64,000 bases of DNA from Dryocola sp036489025 (lineage in GTDB: Bacteria > Pseudomonadota > Gammaproteobacteria > Enterobacterales > Enterobacteriaceae), in contig DASXGN010000035.1 of the NCBI GenBank assembly GCA_036489025.1, forward strand, positions 1-64,000, written 5' to 3'. How positions within the stretch are numbered: position 1 is the stretch's first letter; each line of letters begins with the position of its first letter. Under the pieces are notes generated by a model that ran no database searches, was not told the DNA's origin, and was given only the letters and a program-made list of their open reading frames with translations. Positions 1-7,656 of this stretch are shown here, piece after piece. The position numbers and the translations under genes were made by a program.

Positions 1-156
1 GTTATCGATCTGGTCGAATGCACGAGCAGAACCGCCGTAGGTTTTAGCCAGAACGGTAGTGATTGCTGCAGTCAGGGTAGTTTTACCATGGTCAACGTGG
101 CCGATTGTGCCGACGTTAACGTGCGGTTTTGTACGTTCAAATTTTTCTTTAGACAC
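1..156 (-). CDS. tufA: Elongation factor Tu (5' part only, cut by window edge)
   Basis: These are the first 52 codons of EF-Tu, the GTPase that delivers aminoacyl-tRNA to the ribosome. The reading frame begins with GTG at 156 and reads SKEKFERTKPHVNVGTIGHV, followed by the P-loop DHGKTT. The frame is open to base 1, so the rest of the gene lies outside the window. It is the last gene of the str operon, 71 bases downstream of fusA. Gene choice (tufA rather than tufB) rests on this position. Initiation at GTG is as in E. coli tufA. Confidence 0.97.
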   Translation of the reverse strand, partial: MSKEKFERTKPHVNVGTIGHVDHGKTTLTAAITTVLAKTYGGSARAFDQIDN

Positions 157-176
157 GGCTATATTCCTTACTTTTG

Positions 177-200
177 TGCTCTCCCCTCAAGGAGAGAGCA
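177..200 (-). other. Stem-loop in the fusA-tufA intergenic region
   Basis: A perfect 7-base stem (TGCTCTC/GAGAGCA) encloses a 10-base loop between the fusA stop and the tufA start. No T-run follows it, so it is not a classical terminator. It may stabilise or pace the polycistronic mRNA; that role is inferred. Confidence 0.5.
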
Positions 201-227
201 CGGGATCATTGTTTTAAAAGCCTTGGC

Positions 228-2342
228 TTATTTACCACGGGCTTCGATTACGGCCTGAGCAACGTTGTTCGGTGCATCATCATACTTCAGGAATTCCATG
301 GAGTAAGATGCACGACCTTTGGTCAGTGAACGCAGCTGAGTTGCATATCCGAACATTTCAGACAGCGGAACTTCAGCGTGAATCTGAACGCCAGTAGCGT
401 TAGATTCCTGACCTTTCAGCTGACCACGACGACGGCTAAGGTCACCGATAACGTCACCGGTGTTCTCTTCCGGAGTCTCTACTTCAACCTTCATGATCGG
501 CTCAAGCAGAACTGGTTTCGCTTTCTTAAAGCCATCTTTAAAGGCGATAGAAGCGGCCAGTTTAAACGCCAGTTCCGAGGAGTCAACGTCGTGGTAAGAA
601 CCGAAGTGCAGACGCACGCCGAGATCAACTACCGGGTAACCCGCCAGTGGACCAGACTTCAGCTGCTCCTGGATGCCTTTATCAACGGCAGGGATGTATT
701 CAGTTGGAATTACACCACCTTTGATGTCGTTGACGAACTCATAACCTTTCGGATTTGAGCCCGGCTCCAGTGGGTACATGTCGATAACAACATGACCATA
801 CTGACCACGACCACCAGACTGCTTGGCATGCTTACCTTCGATATCGGTAACTTTCGCGCGAATCGCTTCACGGTAAGCAACCTGAGGTTTACCGACGTTC
901 GCTTCAACGTTGAATTCACGCTTCATGCGGTCAACGATGATGTCGAGGTGCAGTTCACCCATACCGGCGATGATGGTCTGGTTAGATTCTTCATCAGTCC
1001 ATACGCGGAATGATGGATCTTCTTTAGCCAGACGACCCAGAGCCAGACCCATTTTTTCCTGGTCAGCTTTGGTTTTCGGTTCTACAGCGATGGAGATTAC
1101 CGGTTCAGGGAATTCCATACGCTCCAGAATGATCACGTTGTCTGGATCACAGATGGTGTCACCAGTAGTCACGTCTTTCAGGCCGATTGCCGCAGCAATG
1201 TCGCCCGCGCGAACTTCTTTGATCTCTTCACGTTTGTTAGCGTGCATCTGAACGATACGACCGAAACGCTCACGAGCCGATTTCACTGGGTTATAAACAG
1301 TATCGCCCGAGTTAACCACGCCAGAGTACACGCGGAAGAACGTCAGGTTACCCACGAACGGGTCGGTAGCAATTTTGAATGCCAGAGCAGCAAATGGCTC
1401 TTCATCGCTAGCGTGACGCTCAGATGGAGTATCTTTACCATCATCCAGCATACCGTTGATAGCAGGTACGTCAGTCGGTGCTGGCAGGTAATCAATTACC
1501 GCATCCAGCATGGCCTGCACGCCTTTGTTCTTAAACGCAGAACCACAGGTAACCAGGATGATTTCGTTGTTCAGAACGCGCTGACGCAGAGCTTTCTTGA
1601 CTTCTTCCTCGGTCAGCTCTTCGCCGCCCAGGTATTTTTCCATCAGCTCTTCAGATGCTTCTGCTGCAGACTCGATCAGGTTCTGGTGCCATTCTTCGGC
1701 CAGTTCCTGCATGTCTGCTGGGATGTCTTCGTATTCGAAGGTCACGCCAGCATCAGCTTCGTTCCAGTTGATAGCCTTCATTTTCACCAGGTCAACAACA
1801 CCGGTGAAGCCTTCTTCGGCACCAATCGCCAGCTGAAGCGGAACAGGGTTCGCGCCCAGACGGGATTTAATCTGGCCTACAACTTTCAGGAAGTTAGCAC
1901 CCATGCGGTCCATTTTGTTAACGAACGCGATGCGTGGAACTTTGTATTTGTTAGCCTGACGCCATACGGTCTCAGACTGTGGCTGAACACCACCAACTGC
2001 GCAGTAAACCATTACTGCACCATCAAGCACACGCATGGAACGTTCAACTTCGATGGTGAAGTCAACGTGCCCTGGGGTGTCGATGATGTTTACGCGGTGC
2101 GGTTCATACTGCTTAGCCATACCTGACCAGAATGCAGTAGTTGCAGCGGAGGTAATGGTGATACCACGTTCCTGCTCCTGCTCCATCCAGTCCATGGTAG
2201 CTGCGCCATCATGAACTTCACCGATTTTATGGTTTACACCGGTGTAGAACAGAATACGTTCGGTAGTAGTGGTTTTACCGGCGTCGATGTGTGCACTGAT
2301 ACCGATGTTACGGTAGCGTGCAATGGGTGTTGTACGAGCCAT
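228..2342 (-). CDS. fusA: Elongation factor G
   Basis: EF-G is the ribosomal translocase GTPase; it also works with ribosome recycling factor. The 704-residue product has the full family length. It starts MARTTPIARYRNIGISAHID and shows the G1 motif AHIDAGKTT (about residues 17-25), DTPGHVDF (G3, about 88) and NKMD (G4, about 142). The C-terminal half carries the domain III-V sequence expected of EF-G. It lies between rpsG and tufA in the str operon. No truncation or unusual residue is evident. Confidence 0.98.
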   Translation of the reverse strand: MARTTPIARYRNIGISAHIDAGKTTTTERILFYTGVNHKIGEVHDGAATMDWMEQEQERGITITSAATTAFWSGMAKQYEPHRVNIIDTPGHVDFTIEVERSMRVLDGAVMVYCAVGGVQPQSETVWRQANKYKVPRIAFVNKMDRMGANFLKVVGQIKSRLGANPVPLQLAIGAEEGFTGVVDLVKMKAINWNEADAGVTFEYEDIPADMQELAEEWHQNLIESAAEASEELMEKYLGGEELTEEEVKKALRQRVLNNEIILVTCGSAFKNKGVQAMLDAVIDYLPAPTDVPAINGMLDDGKDTPSERHASDEEPFAALAFKIATDPFVGNLTFFRVYSGVVNSGDTVYNPVKSARERFGRIVQMHANKREEIKEVRAGDIAAAIGLKDVTTGDTICDPDNVIILERMEFPEPVISIAVEPKTKADQEKMGLALGRLAKEDPSFRVWTDEESNQTIIAGMGELHLDIIVDRMKREFNVEANVGKPQVAYREAIRAKVTDIEGKHAKQSGGRGQYGHVVIDMYPLEPGSNPKGYEFVNDIKGGVIPTEYIPAVDKGIQEQLKSGPLAGYPVVDLGVRLHFGSYHDVDSSELAFKLAASIAFKDGFKKAKPVLLEPIMKVEVETPEENTGDVIGDLSRRRGQLKGQESNATGVQIHAEVPLSEMFGYATQLRSLTKGRASYSMEFLKYDDAPNNVAQAVIEARGK

Positions 2343-2436
2343 TTGATTCCTCTATATCCTGGGACGTTCAATTAAGTAACCCAAAGCGGGCAGCTTTTTT
2401 TGAAGCGCCCGCCTGGTGACTAACACTCCGAAGGGA

Positions 2437-2907
2437 TTACCAACGGTAGTGAGCGAACGCCTTGTTGGCTTCAGCCATACGGTGAACGTCTTCACGTTTC
2501 TTAACTGCAGTACCTTTGTTCTCTGCAGCATCAGAAAGTTCGTTCGCCAGGCGAAGAGCCATGGATTTATCACCGCGTTTACGAGCAGCTTCTACGATCC
2601 AACGCATTGCCAGGGCATTACGACGAACCGGACGGACTTCAACTGGAACCTGATAAGTAGAACCACCTACGCGGCGGGACTTAACTTCGACGGTCGGACG
2701 AACGTTGTCCAGAGCGACTTCGAATGCTTCCAGTTCGTTTTTACCAGAACGCTGAGCCAGGGTCTCCAGCGCGGTATAGACGATTGCTTCTGCAGTAGAT
2801 TTTTTACCATCTACCATCAGGATGTTTACAAATTTGGCCAGCAGCTCTGATCCGAACTTAGGATCCGGCAGAATTTTACGCTGACCAATAACGCGACGAC
2901 GTGGCAT
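2437..2907 (-). CDS. rpsG: 30S ribosomal protein S7
   Basis: S7 is a primary 16S rRNA-binding protein that organises the 30S head domain and contacts E-site tRNA. The 156-residue product starts MPRRRVIGQRKILPDPKFGS and ends MAEANKAFAHYRW, close to the E. coli K-12 S7 sequence. It lies between rpsL and fusA. In E. coli S7 is the autogenous translational repressor of the str operon, acting at the rpsL-rpsG intergenic mRNA; the same is inferred here. Confidence 0.97.
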   Translation of the reverse strand: MPRRRVIGQRKILPDPKFGSELLAKFVNILMVDGKKSTAEAIVYTALETLAQRSGKNELEAFEVALDNVRPTVEVKSRRVGGSTYQVPVEVRPVRRNALAMRWIVEAARKRGDKSMALRLANELSDAAENKGTAVKKREDVHRMAEANKAFAHYRW

Positions 2908-2998
2908 GGGAATACTCCGTTGTTAATTCAGGGTTGTCCAAAACTCTATTGAGTTTGACATTTATTTAAAACGTTTGGCCTTACTTAACGGAGAACCA
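2908..2998 (-). promoter_or_regulatory. rpsL-rpsG intergenic region, likely S7 autoregulatory target
   Basis: This 91-base spacer between the rpsL stop and the rpsG start is longer than needed for a ribosome-binding site. It occupies the position of the E. coli S7-binding mRNA structure that couples rpsG translation to rpsL. The assignment is by position and known biology; I did not fold the RNA. Confidence 0.45.
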
Positions 2999-3373
2999 TT
3001 AAGCCTTAGGACGCTTCACGCCGTACTTGGAACGAGATTGCTTACGGTCTTTAACGCCGGAGCAGTCAAGTGCACCACGAACGGTGTGGTAACGCACACC
3101 TGGCAAGTCTTTTACACGACCACCACGGATCAGGATCACGGAGTGTTCCTGCAGGTTGTGACCTTCACCGCCGATATAGGAGGTAACTTCAAAACCGTTA
3201 GTCAAACGCACACGGCAGACTTTACGCAGTGCGGAGTTTGGTTTCTTAGGAGTGGTAGTATATACACGAGTACATACGCCACGTTTCTGCGGGCAGGCTT
3301 CCAGCGCAGGCACGTTGCTCTTTGCAACTTTGCGTGCGCGTGGTTTGCGAACCAGCTGGTTAACTGTTGCCAT
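2999..3373 (-). CDS. rpsL: 30S ribosomal protein S12
   Basis: S12 sits at the decoding centre and controls translational accuracy. The 124-residue product starts MATVNQLVRKPRARK and contains TTPKKPNSALRK. The lysines at positions 43 and 88, which change in classical streptomycin-resistance mutants, are both wild type, so this allele is predicted streptomycin sensitive. It is the first gene of the str operon, with a strong promoter upstream. Confidence 0.98.
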   Translation of the reverse strand: MATVNQLVRKPRARKVAKSNVPALEACPQKRGVCTRVYTTTPKKPNSALRKVCRVRLTNGFEVTSYIGGEGHNLQEHSVILIRGGRVKDLPGVRYHTVRGALDCSGVKDRKQSRSKYGVKRPKA

Positions 3374-3423
3374 TAAATAGCTCCTGGTTTTAGCTTTTGC
3401 TTCGTAAACACGTAATAAAACGG

Positions 3424-3440
3424 CCTCATATAATATGAGG
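3424..3440 (-). other. Short palindrome at the start of the rpsL leader
   Basis: A 17-base near-perfect palindrome, CCTCATATAATATGAGG, lies just downstream of the predicted rpsL transcription start. It would form a 5' hairpin on the str mRNA, possibly protecting it; the function is inferred. Confidence 0.4.
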
Positions 3441-3447
3441 ACGCAGA

Positions 3448-3476
3448 ATTTTAGGGCTGAGCTGAAAAGGTGTCAA
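3448..3476 (-). promoter_or_regulatory. str operon sigma-70 promoter
   Basis: On the minus strand a consensus -35 TTGACA (3471-3476) is followed after exactly 17 bases by TAAAAT (3448-3453). The pair lies about 75 bases upstream of the rpsL start. This is a near-ideal sigma-70 promoter, as expected for a ribosomal protein operon. Confidence 0.9.
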
Positions 3477-3497
3477 GAAATATACAGCGATCCTGGG

Positions 3498-3785
3498 TTA
3501 CCAGGTTATCTGCCGTTCGTGTTTAACCGTCAATCTGACGAAGTCATTATAGCTGACCGCATCGATTTTGGTTGAAATTTGAGCAACAAGGCCGCGTGCT
3601 TCGAGATCTTCTCGCAGAGCGCTGATTGATATGGGGGCGGCGAGCAGCAATTCAAGGTGTCGGCCACCCTCTAAGGCGGCAATTACACCGTCCTGCGTGA
3701 GCAACAGCTCATCGCCTGCTTTGACACAGCGCAGCAGCGTATCGAGGTCGGCGCTGAAAGGTGATTGATTCAGAATATGTAGCAT
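3498..3785 (-). CDS. tusB: Sulfurtransferase complex subunit TusB
   Basis: TusB belongs to the TusBCD heterohexamer that relays sulfur from TusA to TusE and then MnmA for the 2-thiouridine of tRNA wobble position 34. The 95-residue product starts MLHILNQSPFSADLDTLLRC, the usual length and start of the family. It is the last gene of tusD-tusC-tusB, 6 bases after tusC, and immediately precedes the str operon as in E. coli. Confidence 0.93.
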   Translation of the reverse strand: MLHILNQSPFSADLDTLLRCVKAGDELLLTQDGVIAALEGGRHLELLLAAPISISALREDLEARGLVAQISTKIDAVSYNDFVRLTVKHERQITW

Positions 3786-3791
3786 GCAGCC

Positions 3792-4151
3792 TCAGAAGGT
3801 TAAAACGACGTCGAATTGATGCAGCGTGTCTCGTAAAGCATCCGGCTCGAGCGATGCCGCAGCGACGACCCACGCGCTGTTTTCAGACAAACCTCTCTCT
3901 CTGGCCGATTCTGCACACAGATAACATTGCTCAATATCATAGAGTGGCAGCACGCGGAACGTTGAGATGTAATCGCGGGAAAGAATTTTGTCGGGCTGCT
4001 GACCCGGTAGAATCTGAAAAATGCCGTCACCGATAAAGAAAACACCCATATCCTCAGAAAGCGCGGACGTCGCCAGCAGAGCATCCAGCCCTTCACGCCC
4101 TGCAGTAGTACCGTGCGGAGCGGATTTAAACACAAAGGCCACTCGTTTCAT
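3792..4151 (-). CDS. tusC: Sulfurtransferase complex subunit TusC
   Basis: TusC is the structural subunit of the TusBCD sulfur-relay complex and has the DsrF fold. The 119-residue product starts MKRVAFVFKSAPHGTTAGRE, typical of the DsrE/F family. Its ATG overlaps the tusD stop codon by one base (TGATG), suggesting translational coupling. Confidence 0.93.
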   Translation of the reverse strand: MKRVAFVFKSAPHGTTAGREGLDALLATSALSEDMGVFFIGDGIFQILPGQQPDKILSRDYISTFRVLPLYDIEQCYLCAESARERGLSENSAWVVAAASLEPDALRDTLHQFDVVLTF

Positions 4152-4537
4152 CAGAACTGCACCATTCTTTCGCAGGTTAACGACGCTTCAGCCAGCGCGC
4201 CCAGCCCGCTCAGTGTAAAACCGGCCTGAAGATTGTTCGCCGAAAGCGCATTTTGTTTGGCCTCGGCTTCATCAACAATTCCTCTGCGCAATGCCGCAGC
4301 AACGCAGATATGTAGTTCAACGCCGTATTCTTCATGGAGCTGTTGCCATGCCCGCACGATATCCACTTCATCACCGGCAGGCGTGGTGAGCATATTGGCG
4401 TTCAGCACGCCTTCACGATAGAAAAAAACGCTGCTTAACCTGTGACCTTCAGCAATGACCGCCCGAGCGAACTGTAATGCGCTGCTCGACTGCTGCGTGC
4501 CGTAAGCCGGGCCGGTCACCATCATGGCAAAACGCAT
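4151..4537 (-). CDS. tusD: Sulfurtransferase TusD (sulfur-carrying subunit)
   Basis: TusD accepts persulfide sulfur from TusA and passes it to TusE. The 128-residue product starts MRFAMMVTGPAYGTQQSSSA, a DsrE-like fold. The conserved acceptor cysteine is present in the segment ELHICVAAALRRGI. It directly follows yheO with no gap and is coupled to tusC. Confidence 0.93.
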   Translation of the reverse strand: MRFAMMVTGPAYGTQQSSSALQFARAVIAEGHRLSSVFFYREGVLNANMLTTPAGDEVDIVRAWQQLHEEYGVELHICVAAALRRGIVDEAEAKQNALSANNLQAGFTLSGLGALAEASLTCERMVQF

Positions 4538-5260
4538 TTATTTTTCCTGCCCCAGGAAATCACCGTTTTTGAACTGGCGAATATAAAGATAGACCGTGTG
4601 CTTGGAGATATTCAGCCGATCGGCAACCTGGTTGATCGCATCTTTGATGTCAAAAATGCCCTTTTCATAGAGGTTCAGAACAATTTGACGATTCTTGGCG
4701 TTATTGGACACGTTACGGTCGGCGTTCACCTCTTCAATGGTGAACTCCAGCGTTTGCATCACCAGGTCTTCTACCGACGAGGCAAAGTTCACCGAAGACG
4801 GCACTTCCTGCGTCTCAGGCGGTGTAAAGGTCGACATAATTTGTGAGAAAGGCACATCAAGATTCATATTGATGCACAGCAGGCCAATTACTCGCTGGTC
4901 GCGGTTACGGATAGCGATGGTGACTGATTTCATCAGCACGCCGCTTTTTGCACGGGTGAAATAACATTTTGATACGCTGCTGTCGGCTCCGGTCATATCG
5001 TGGAGCATGCGCAGCGCCAGGTCGGTAATCGGTGAGCCAATTTTTCGCCCGGTGTGTTCACCGTTTGCAATGCGAATCGCGGAACACTTCAGATCCTGAA
5101 GGGAATGCAGCACGATTTCACAATGGGAACCAATCAGCATCGCCAGGCCGTCAACCACCGCTTCATAGGATTTCAAAATATCGAAGTCGGATTGTTCAAA
5201 GGGACGCTGGTCCAGTAAATCAAGCTCACTGGTTTCGTTGGTTAAAAGCGAATTGGACAT
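4538..5260 (-). CDS. yheO: YheO family transcriptional regulator (PAS-like plus HTH)
   Basis: This is a predicted DNA-binding regulator with no settled target. The 240-residue product has an N-terminal YheO/PAS-like sensor region (about residues 30-145; for example IGSHCEIVLHSLQDL). A C-terminal helix-turn-helix follows (about 190-235; DAINQVADRLNISKHTVYLY). It lies directly upstream of tusDCB with no intergenic space, so it is probably the first gene of that transcript. Position and length match E. coli yheO. Regulation of the tus genes by it is only a possibility. Confidence 0.9.
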   Translation of the reverse strand: MSNSLLTNETSELDLLDQRPFEQSDFDILKSYEAVVDGLAMLIGSHCEIVLHSLQDLKCSAIRIANGEHTGRKIGSPITDLALRMLHDMTGADSSVSKCYFTRAKSGVLMKSVTIAIRNRDQRVIGLLCINMNLDVPFSQIMSTFTPPETQEVPSSVNFASSVEDLVMQTLEFTIEEVNADRNVSNNAKNRQIVLNLYEKGIFDIKDAINQVADRLNISKHTVYLYIRQFKNGDFLGQEK

Positions 5261-5402
5261 TTAAAAATACCACCCTCTACAGAGAGCCTGTCGCGCTTTA
5301 ATCGTGTCAGGGCAGACTCAAACTCAGTTGAAACGCTGACCGATAAGGTAATACAGCGTAAGACCCCCTTTCCAGTCTTTATTATTATATCCCGCGACAA
5401 AT

Positions 5403-5432
5403 AAAAAACCGCCGCCCCTGAGGGCGGCGGCT
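5403..5432 (-). terminator. fkpA rho-independent terminator
   Basis: On the minus strand a GC-rich 9-base stem (CCGCCGCCC/GGGCGGCGG, loop TCAG) is followed by TTTTTTAT. It lies just past the fkpA stop codon at 5442. Confidence 0.93.
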
Positions 5433-5441
5433 AATCACAGA

Positions 5442-6260
5442 TTATTTGCTCTTGGCAGCTTCTGCTTCGGCAGCGACATCAGGCTTGGCTTCAGCTTTAG
5501 GCGCCGGTTTGATGTCCAGCAGTTCTACTTCAAACACCAGAGTAGAGTTGGCAGGGATCCCCGGCACGCCTGTTTTACCGTAGGCCAGCTCAGGTGGGAT
5601 AACCATCTTGATTTTGCCGCCTTTCTTGATGTTTTTCAGGCCTTCGGTCCAGCCAGGAATAACACCGTCAAGACGGAAAGAAAGTGGCTCACCGCGGGTG
5701 TAAGAGTTATCGAACTCTTTACCGTCGATCAGCGTACCCTTGTAGTTAACAACGACGGTATCGCTGTCTTTTGGCGCATCGCCAGTCCCTTCTTTATCCA
5801 CTTTGTACAGCAGACCGGTAGAAGAGGTTTTCACGCCTTTCTCTTTAGCAAAAGTATCGCGGAAGGCTTTGCCTTTGTCCGCATTCTCTTTAGCGTCTTT
5901 TTCCATCTTCGCCTGAGCGGAGGACTTCACGCGGGCTTCGAAGGCTTGCAGAGTCTGTTCGATCTCCTGGTCAGACAGTTTGCTCTTATCAGCAAACGCA
6001 TCCTGGACACCGGCGATAAGCTGAGCTTTATCCAGCTTGATGCCCAGCTTTTCTTGTTCTTTCAGGGAGTTTTCCATGTAACGGCCCAGCGATGCACCCA
6101 GCGCATACGCAGATTTCTGGTCGTCATTTTTGAATGCCGCATTGCTTGCAGCAGGGGCAGCAGCATCTTTCGCGGCAGCGGCCGGGGCAGCAAACGCAGG
6201 GGCGCTCAGGGCTACGGCCATCGTGGTCGCCAGAAGCGTTACTTTAAACAATGATTTCAT
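5442..6260 (-). CDS. fkpA: Periplasmic FKBP-type peptidyl-prolyl isomerase FkpA
   Basis: FkpA is a periplasmic chaperone and prolyl isomerase. I place the start at the ATG at 6260, giving 272 residues (E. coli has 270) and a clean Sec signal peptide: MKSLFKVTLLATTMAVALSA, then PAFA as the cleavage site. An upstream in-frame start would add 15 residues before the signal and is unlikely. Residues about 45-145 form the dimerising helical domain. Residues about 150-255 are the FKBP domain (YKGTLIDGKEFDNSY, VIPGWTEGL, PPELAYG). It is a single-gene unit with a sigma-E promoter and a terminator. Confidence 0.97.
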   Translation of the reverse strand: MKSLFKVTLLATTMAVALSAPAFAAPAAAAKDAAAPAASNAAFKNDDQKSAYALGASLGRYMENSLKEQEKLGIKLDKAQLIAGVQDAFADKSKLSDQEIEQTLQAFEARVKSSAQAKMEKDAKENADKGKAFRDTFAKEKGVKTSSTGLLYKVDKEGTGDAPKDSDTVVVNYKGTLIDGKEFDNSYTRGEPLSFRLDGVIPGWTEGLKNIKKGGKIKMVIPPELAYGKTGVPGIPANSTLVFEVELLDIKPAPKAEAKPDVAAEAEAAKSK

Positions 6261-6372
6261 CCATTTCTCCAGGGCCGGGGCCTCTAACCCCAAGGTTATT
6301 ATCAACTAAGAGACGTACTATAACGTCGCCAGAGAAATCTACACAATCTCTGTGCTCGTTATCGAGTCAAAT

Positions 6373-6400
6373 TCAGACCCTTTTTGTATAAAGAAGTTTC
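6373..6400 (-). promoter_or_regulatory. Sigma-E promoter of fkpA
   Basis: On the minus strand GAAACTT (6394-6400) is followed after 16 bases by TCTGA (6373-6377), preceded by G. This fits the sigma-E consensus GGAACTT-N15/16-GTCTGA closely. It lies about 113 bases upstream of the fkpA start. E. coli fkpA is an established sigma-E regulon member. Confidence 0.8.
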
Positions 6401-6488
6401 GTTCACGGCCATTTGCCGCTGTAACAGGAGGTAATTTTCAGTAGAATCGCCGGAAACGGTTCATTTGTGGGCCAGCAAGAGGTATGTC

Positions 6489-6707
6489 ATGCAACAAAAA
6501 TCGACCGAACAACGGCTGGAAGAACTGGAAAGTCGTCTCGCCTTCCAGGAGATCACTATCGAAGAGCTAAACCAGACGGTTACGGCTCACGAACTGGAAA
6601 TGGTCAAGCTGCGCGAGCACTTTCGCCTGCTGGTAGAGAAGCTCAAGGCGAGCCAGCCTTCGATGATAGCTTCCCAGGCTGAAGAGACGCCGCCGCCACA
6701 TTACTGA
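6489..6707 (+). CDS. slyX: SlyX family protein
   Basis: This 72-residue protein of unknown function matches E. coli SlyX in length and ends with the same PSMIASQAEETPPPHY-type tail. Residues about 6-60 are a heptad-rich coiled coil (LEELESRLAFQEITIEELNQ). I chose the ATG at 6489, preceded by AAGAGGT at a good distance, over an ATG 24 bases upstream that has no good Shine-Dalgarno sequence. It converges on slyD with a shared terminator. Confidence 0.93.
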   Translation: MQQKSTEQRLEELESRLAFQEITIEELNQTVTAHELEMVKLREHFRLLVEKLKASQPSMIASQAEETPPPHY

Positions 6708-6716
6708 ATTGCAGCT

Positions 6717-6751
6717 AAAGAAAAAGGCGTGTCTGAGACACGCCTTTTTTT
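6717..6751. terminator. Bidirectional terminator between slyX and slyD
   Basis: A perfect 8-base stem GGCGTGTC/GACACGCC with loop TGA lies at 6726-6744. It is flanked by an A-run on the left and a T-run on the right, so it can terminate both converging genes. Confidence 0.95.
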
Positions 6752-6763
6752 ATCGCTTAGGGC

Positions 6764-7345
6764 TTAGTGGCAACCGCAGCCGCCGTTGCCGCCGCAACCA
6801 CCTTTACCGTGTTCATGGTCGCCGTGATCGTGGCCGTGACCGCCGCAGCAGCCGTCACCGTGTTCGTGGTGATGATCGTGCTCGCCGTGAACGTGGCCGT
6901 GAGCCAGTTCTTCTTCGGTCGCTTCGCGAATCGCGATAACTTCCACGTTAAATTTCAGGTTCTGGCCAGCCAGCATGTGGTTGCCATCAACCACAACGTG
7001 GTCGTCTTCAACTTCAGTGATTTCCACTGGTACCGGACCCTGGTCGGTTTCGGCCATAAAGCGCATGCCAACCTGCAGTTCGTCAACGCCCATGAAGACG
7101 TCTTTCGGAACGCGCTGCACCAGGTTGTCGTCATACTGACCGTAAGCGTCATTGGCGCCGACAGCCACATCAAACTTGTCGCCAACCACGTGACCTTCCA
7201 GCGCGGTTTCCAGCCCTGAAATCAGGGAGCCGTGACCATGCAGATAGTCCAGCGGCGCACTCACCGGAGACTCATCAACCAACACACCGTCTTCTGTACG
7301 TACCTGATAGGCCAGGCTGACCACCAGGTCTTTTGCTACTTTCAT
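6764..7345 (-). CDS. slyD: FKBP-type peptidyl-prolyl isomerase SlyD, metal-binding
   Basis: SlyD is a cytoplasmic prolyl isomerase, chaperone and nickel-binding protein that helps [NiFe]-hydrogenase maturation. The true start is the ATG at 7345 (MKVAKDLVVSLAYQVRTEDG), giving 193 residues (E. coli has 196). An FKBP domain with an inserted IF flap covers about residues 1-145. The tail from about residue 148 is dense in His, Cys, Asp and Gly (HVHGEHDHHHEHGDGCCGGH and onward). The longer upstream reading frame has no family support. Confidence 0.96.
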   Translation of the reverse strand: MKVAKDLVVSLAYQVRTEDGVLVDESPVSAPLDYLHGHGSLISGLETALEGHVVGDKFDVAVGANDAYGQYDDNLVQRVPKDVFMGVDELQVGMRFMAETDQGPVPVEITEVEDDHVVVDGNHMLAGQNLKFNVEVIAIREATEEELAHGHVHGEHDHHHEHGDGCCGGHGHDHGDHEHGKGGCGGNGGCGCH

Positions 7346-7439
7346 GATATCTCCTGAGCGTGGGAAAAAAACTGGCGACGATTGTAGCGGAAATCGACGC
7401 CGGTGTACCCTTAAGCTTAAAAAAACTCGGGGGATCTCG

Positions 7440-7640
7440 CTAGTCGGGATGAAAAATACCGATAACCTGCTCCTGCTCGCGGACGTGTTCGCGGGCCTTT
7501 TTATCGGCCTCTCGCATCTGGTGCCCGCACTTAACGCATTCAACGATATCAACATTATTCTCACGCCACATGGCGAGGGAATCCTGCGTCTGACACTGAG
7601 GGCAAACCGCCCCGGCAATAAAACGCTTGCGCACTGACAT
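7440..7640 (-). CDS. yheV: YheV family putative zinc-ribbon protein
   Basis: This is a 66-residue protein of unknown function, the same size as E. coli YheV. Two Cys pairs (CPQC near residue 13 and CVKC near residue 35) suggest a zinc ribbon. The start at 7640 (MSVRKRFIAGAVCPQC) is preferred because the longer reading frame runs back into kefB. It lies 16 bases after kefB and is likely cotranscribed with kefGB. Confidence 0.92.
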   Translation of the reverse strand: MSVRKRFIAGAVCPQCQTQDSLAMWRENNVDIVECVKCGHQMREADKKAREHVREQEQVIGIFHPD

Positions 7641-7656
7641 TGGCTTAACCTTCTCT

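Noticed and set aside
1242..2126. A 294-codon open frame on the plus strand opposite fusA
   Set aside because: It is antisense to a highly conserved gene, lacks a family match or ribosome-binding site, and is a product of codon bias in fusA.
6465..6488. An upstream ATG extending slyX by 8 residues
   Set aside because: It lacks a Shine-Dalgarno at good distance and would make slyX longer than all family members known to me.
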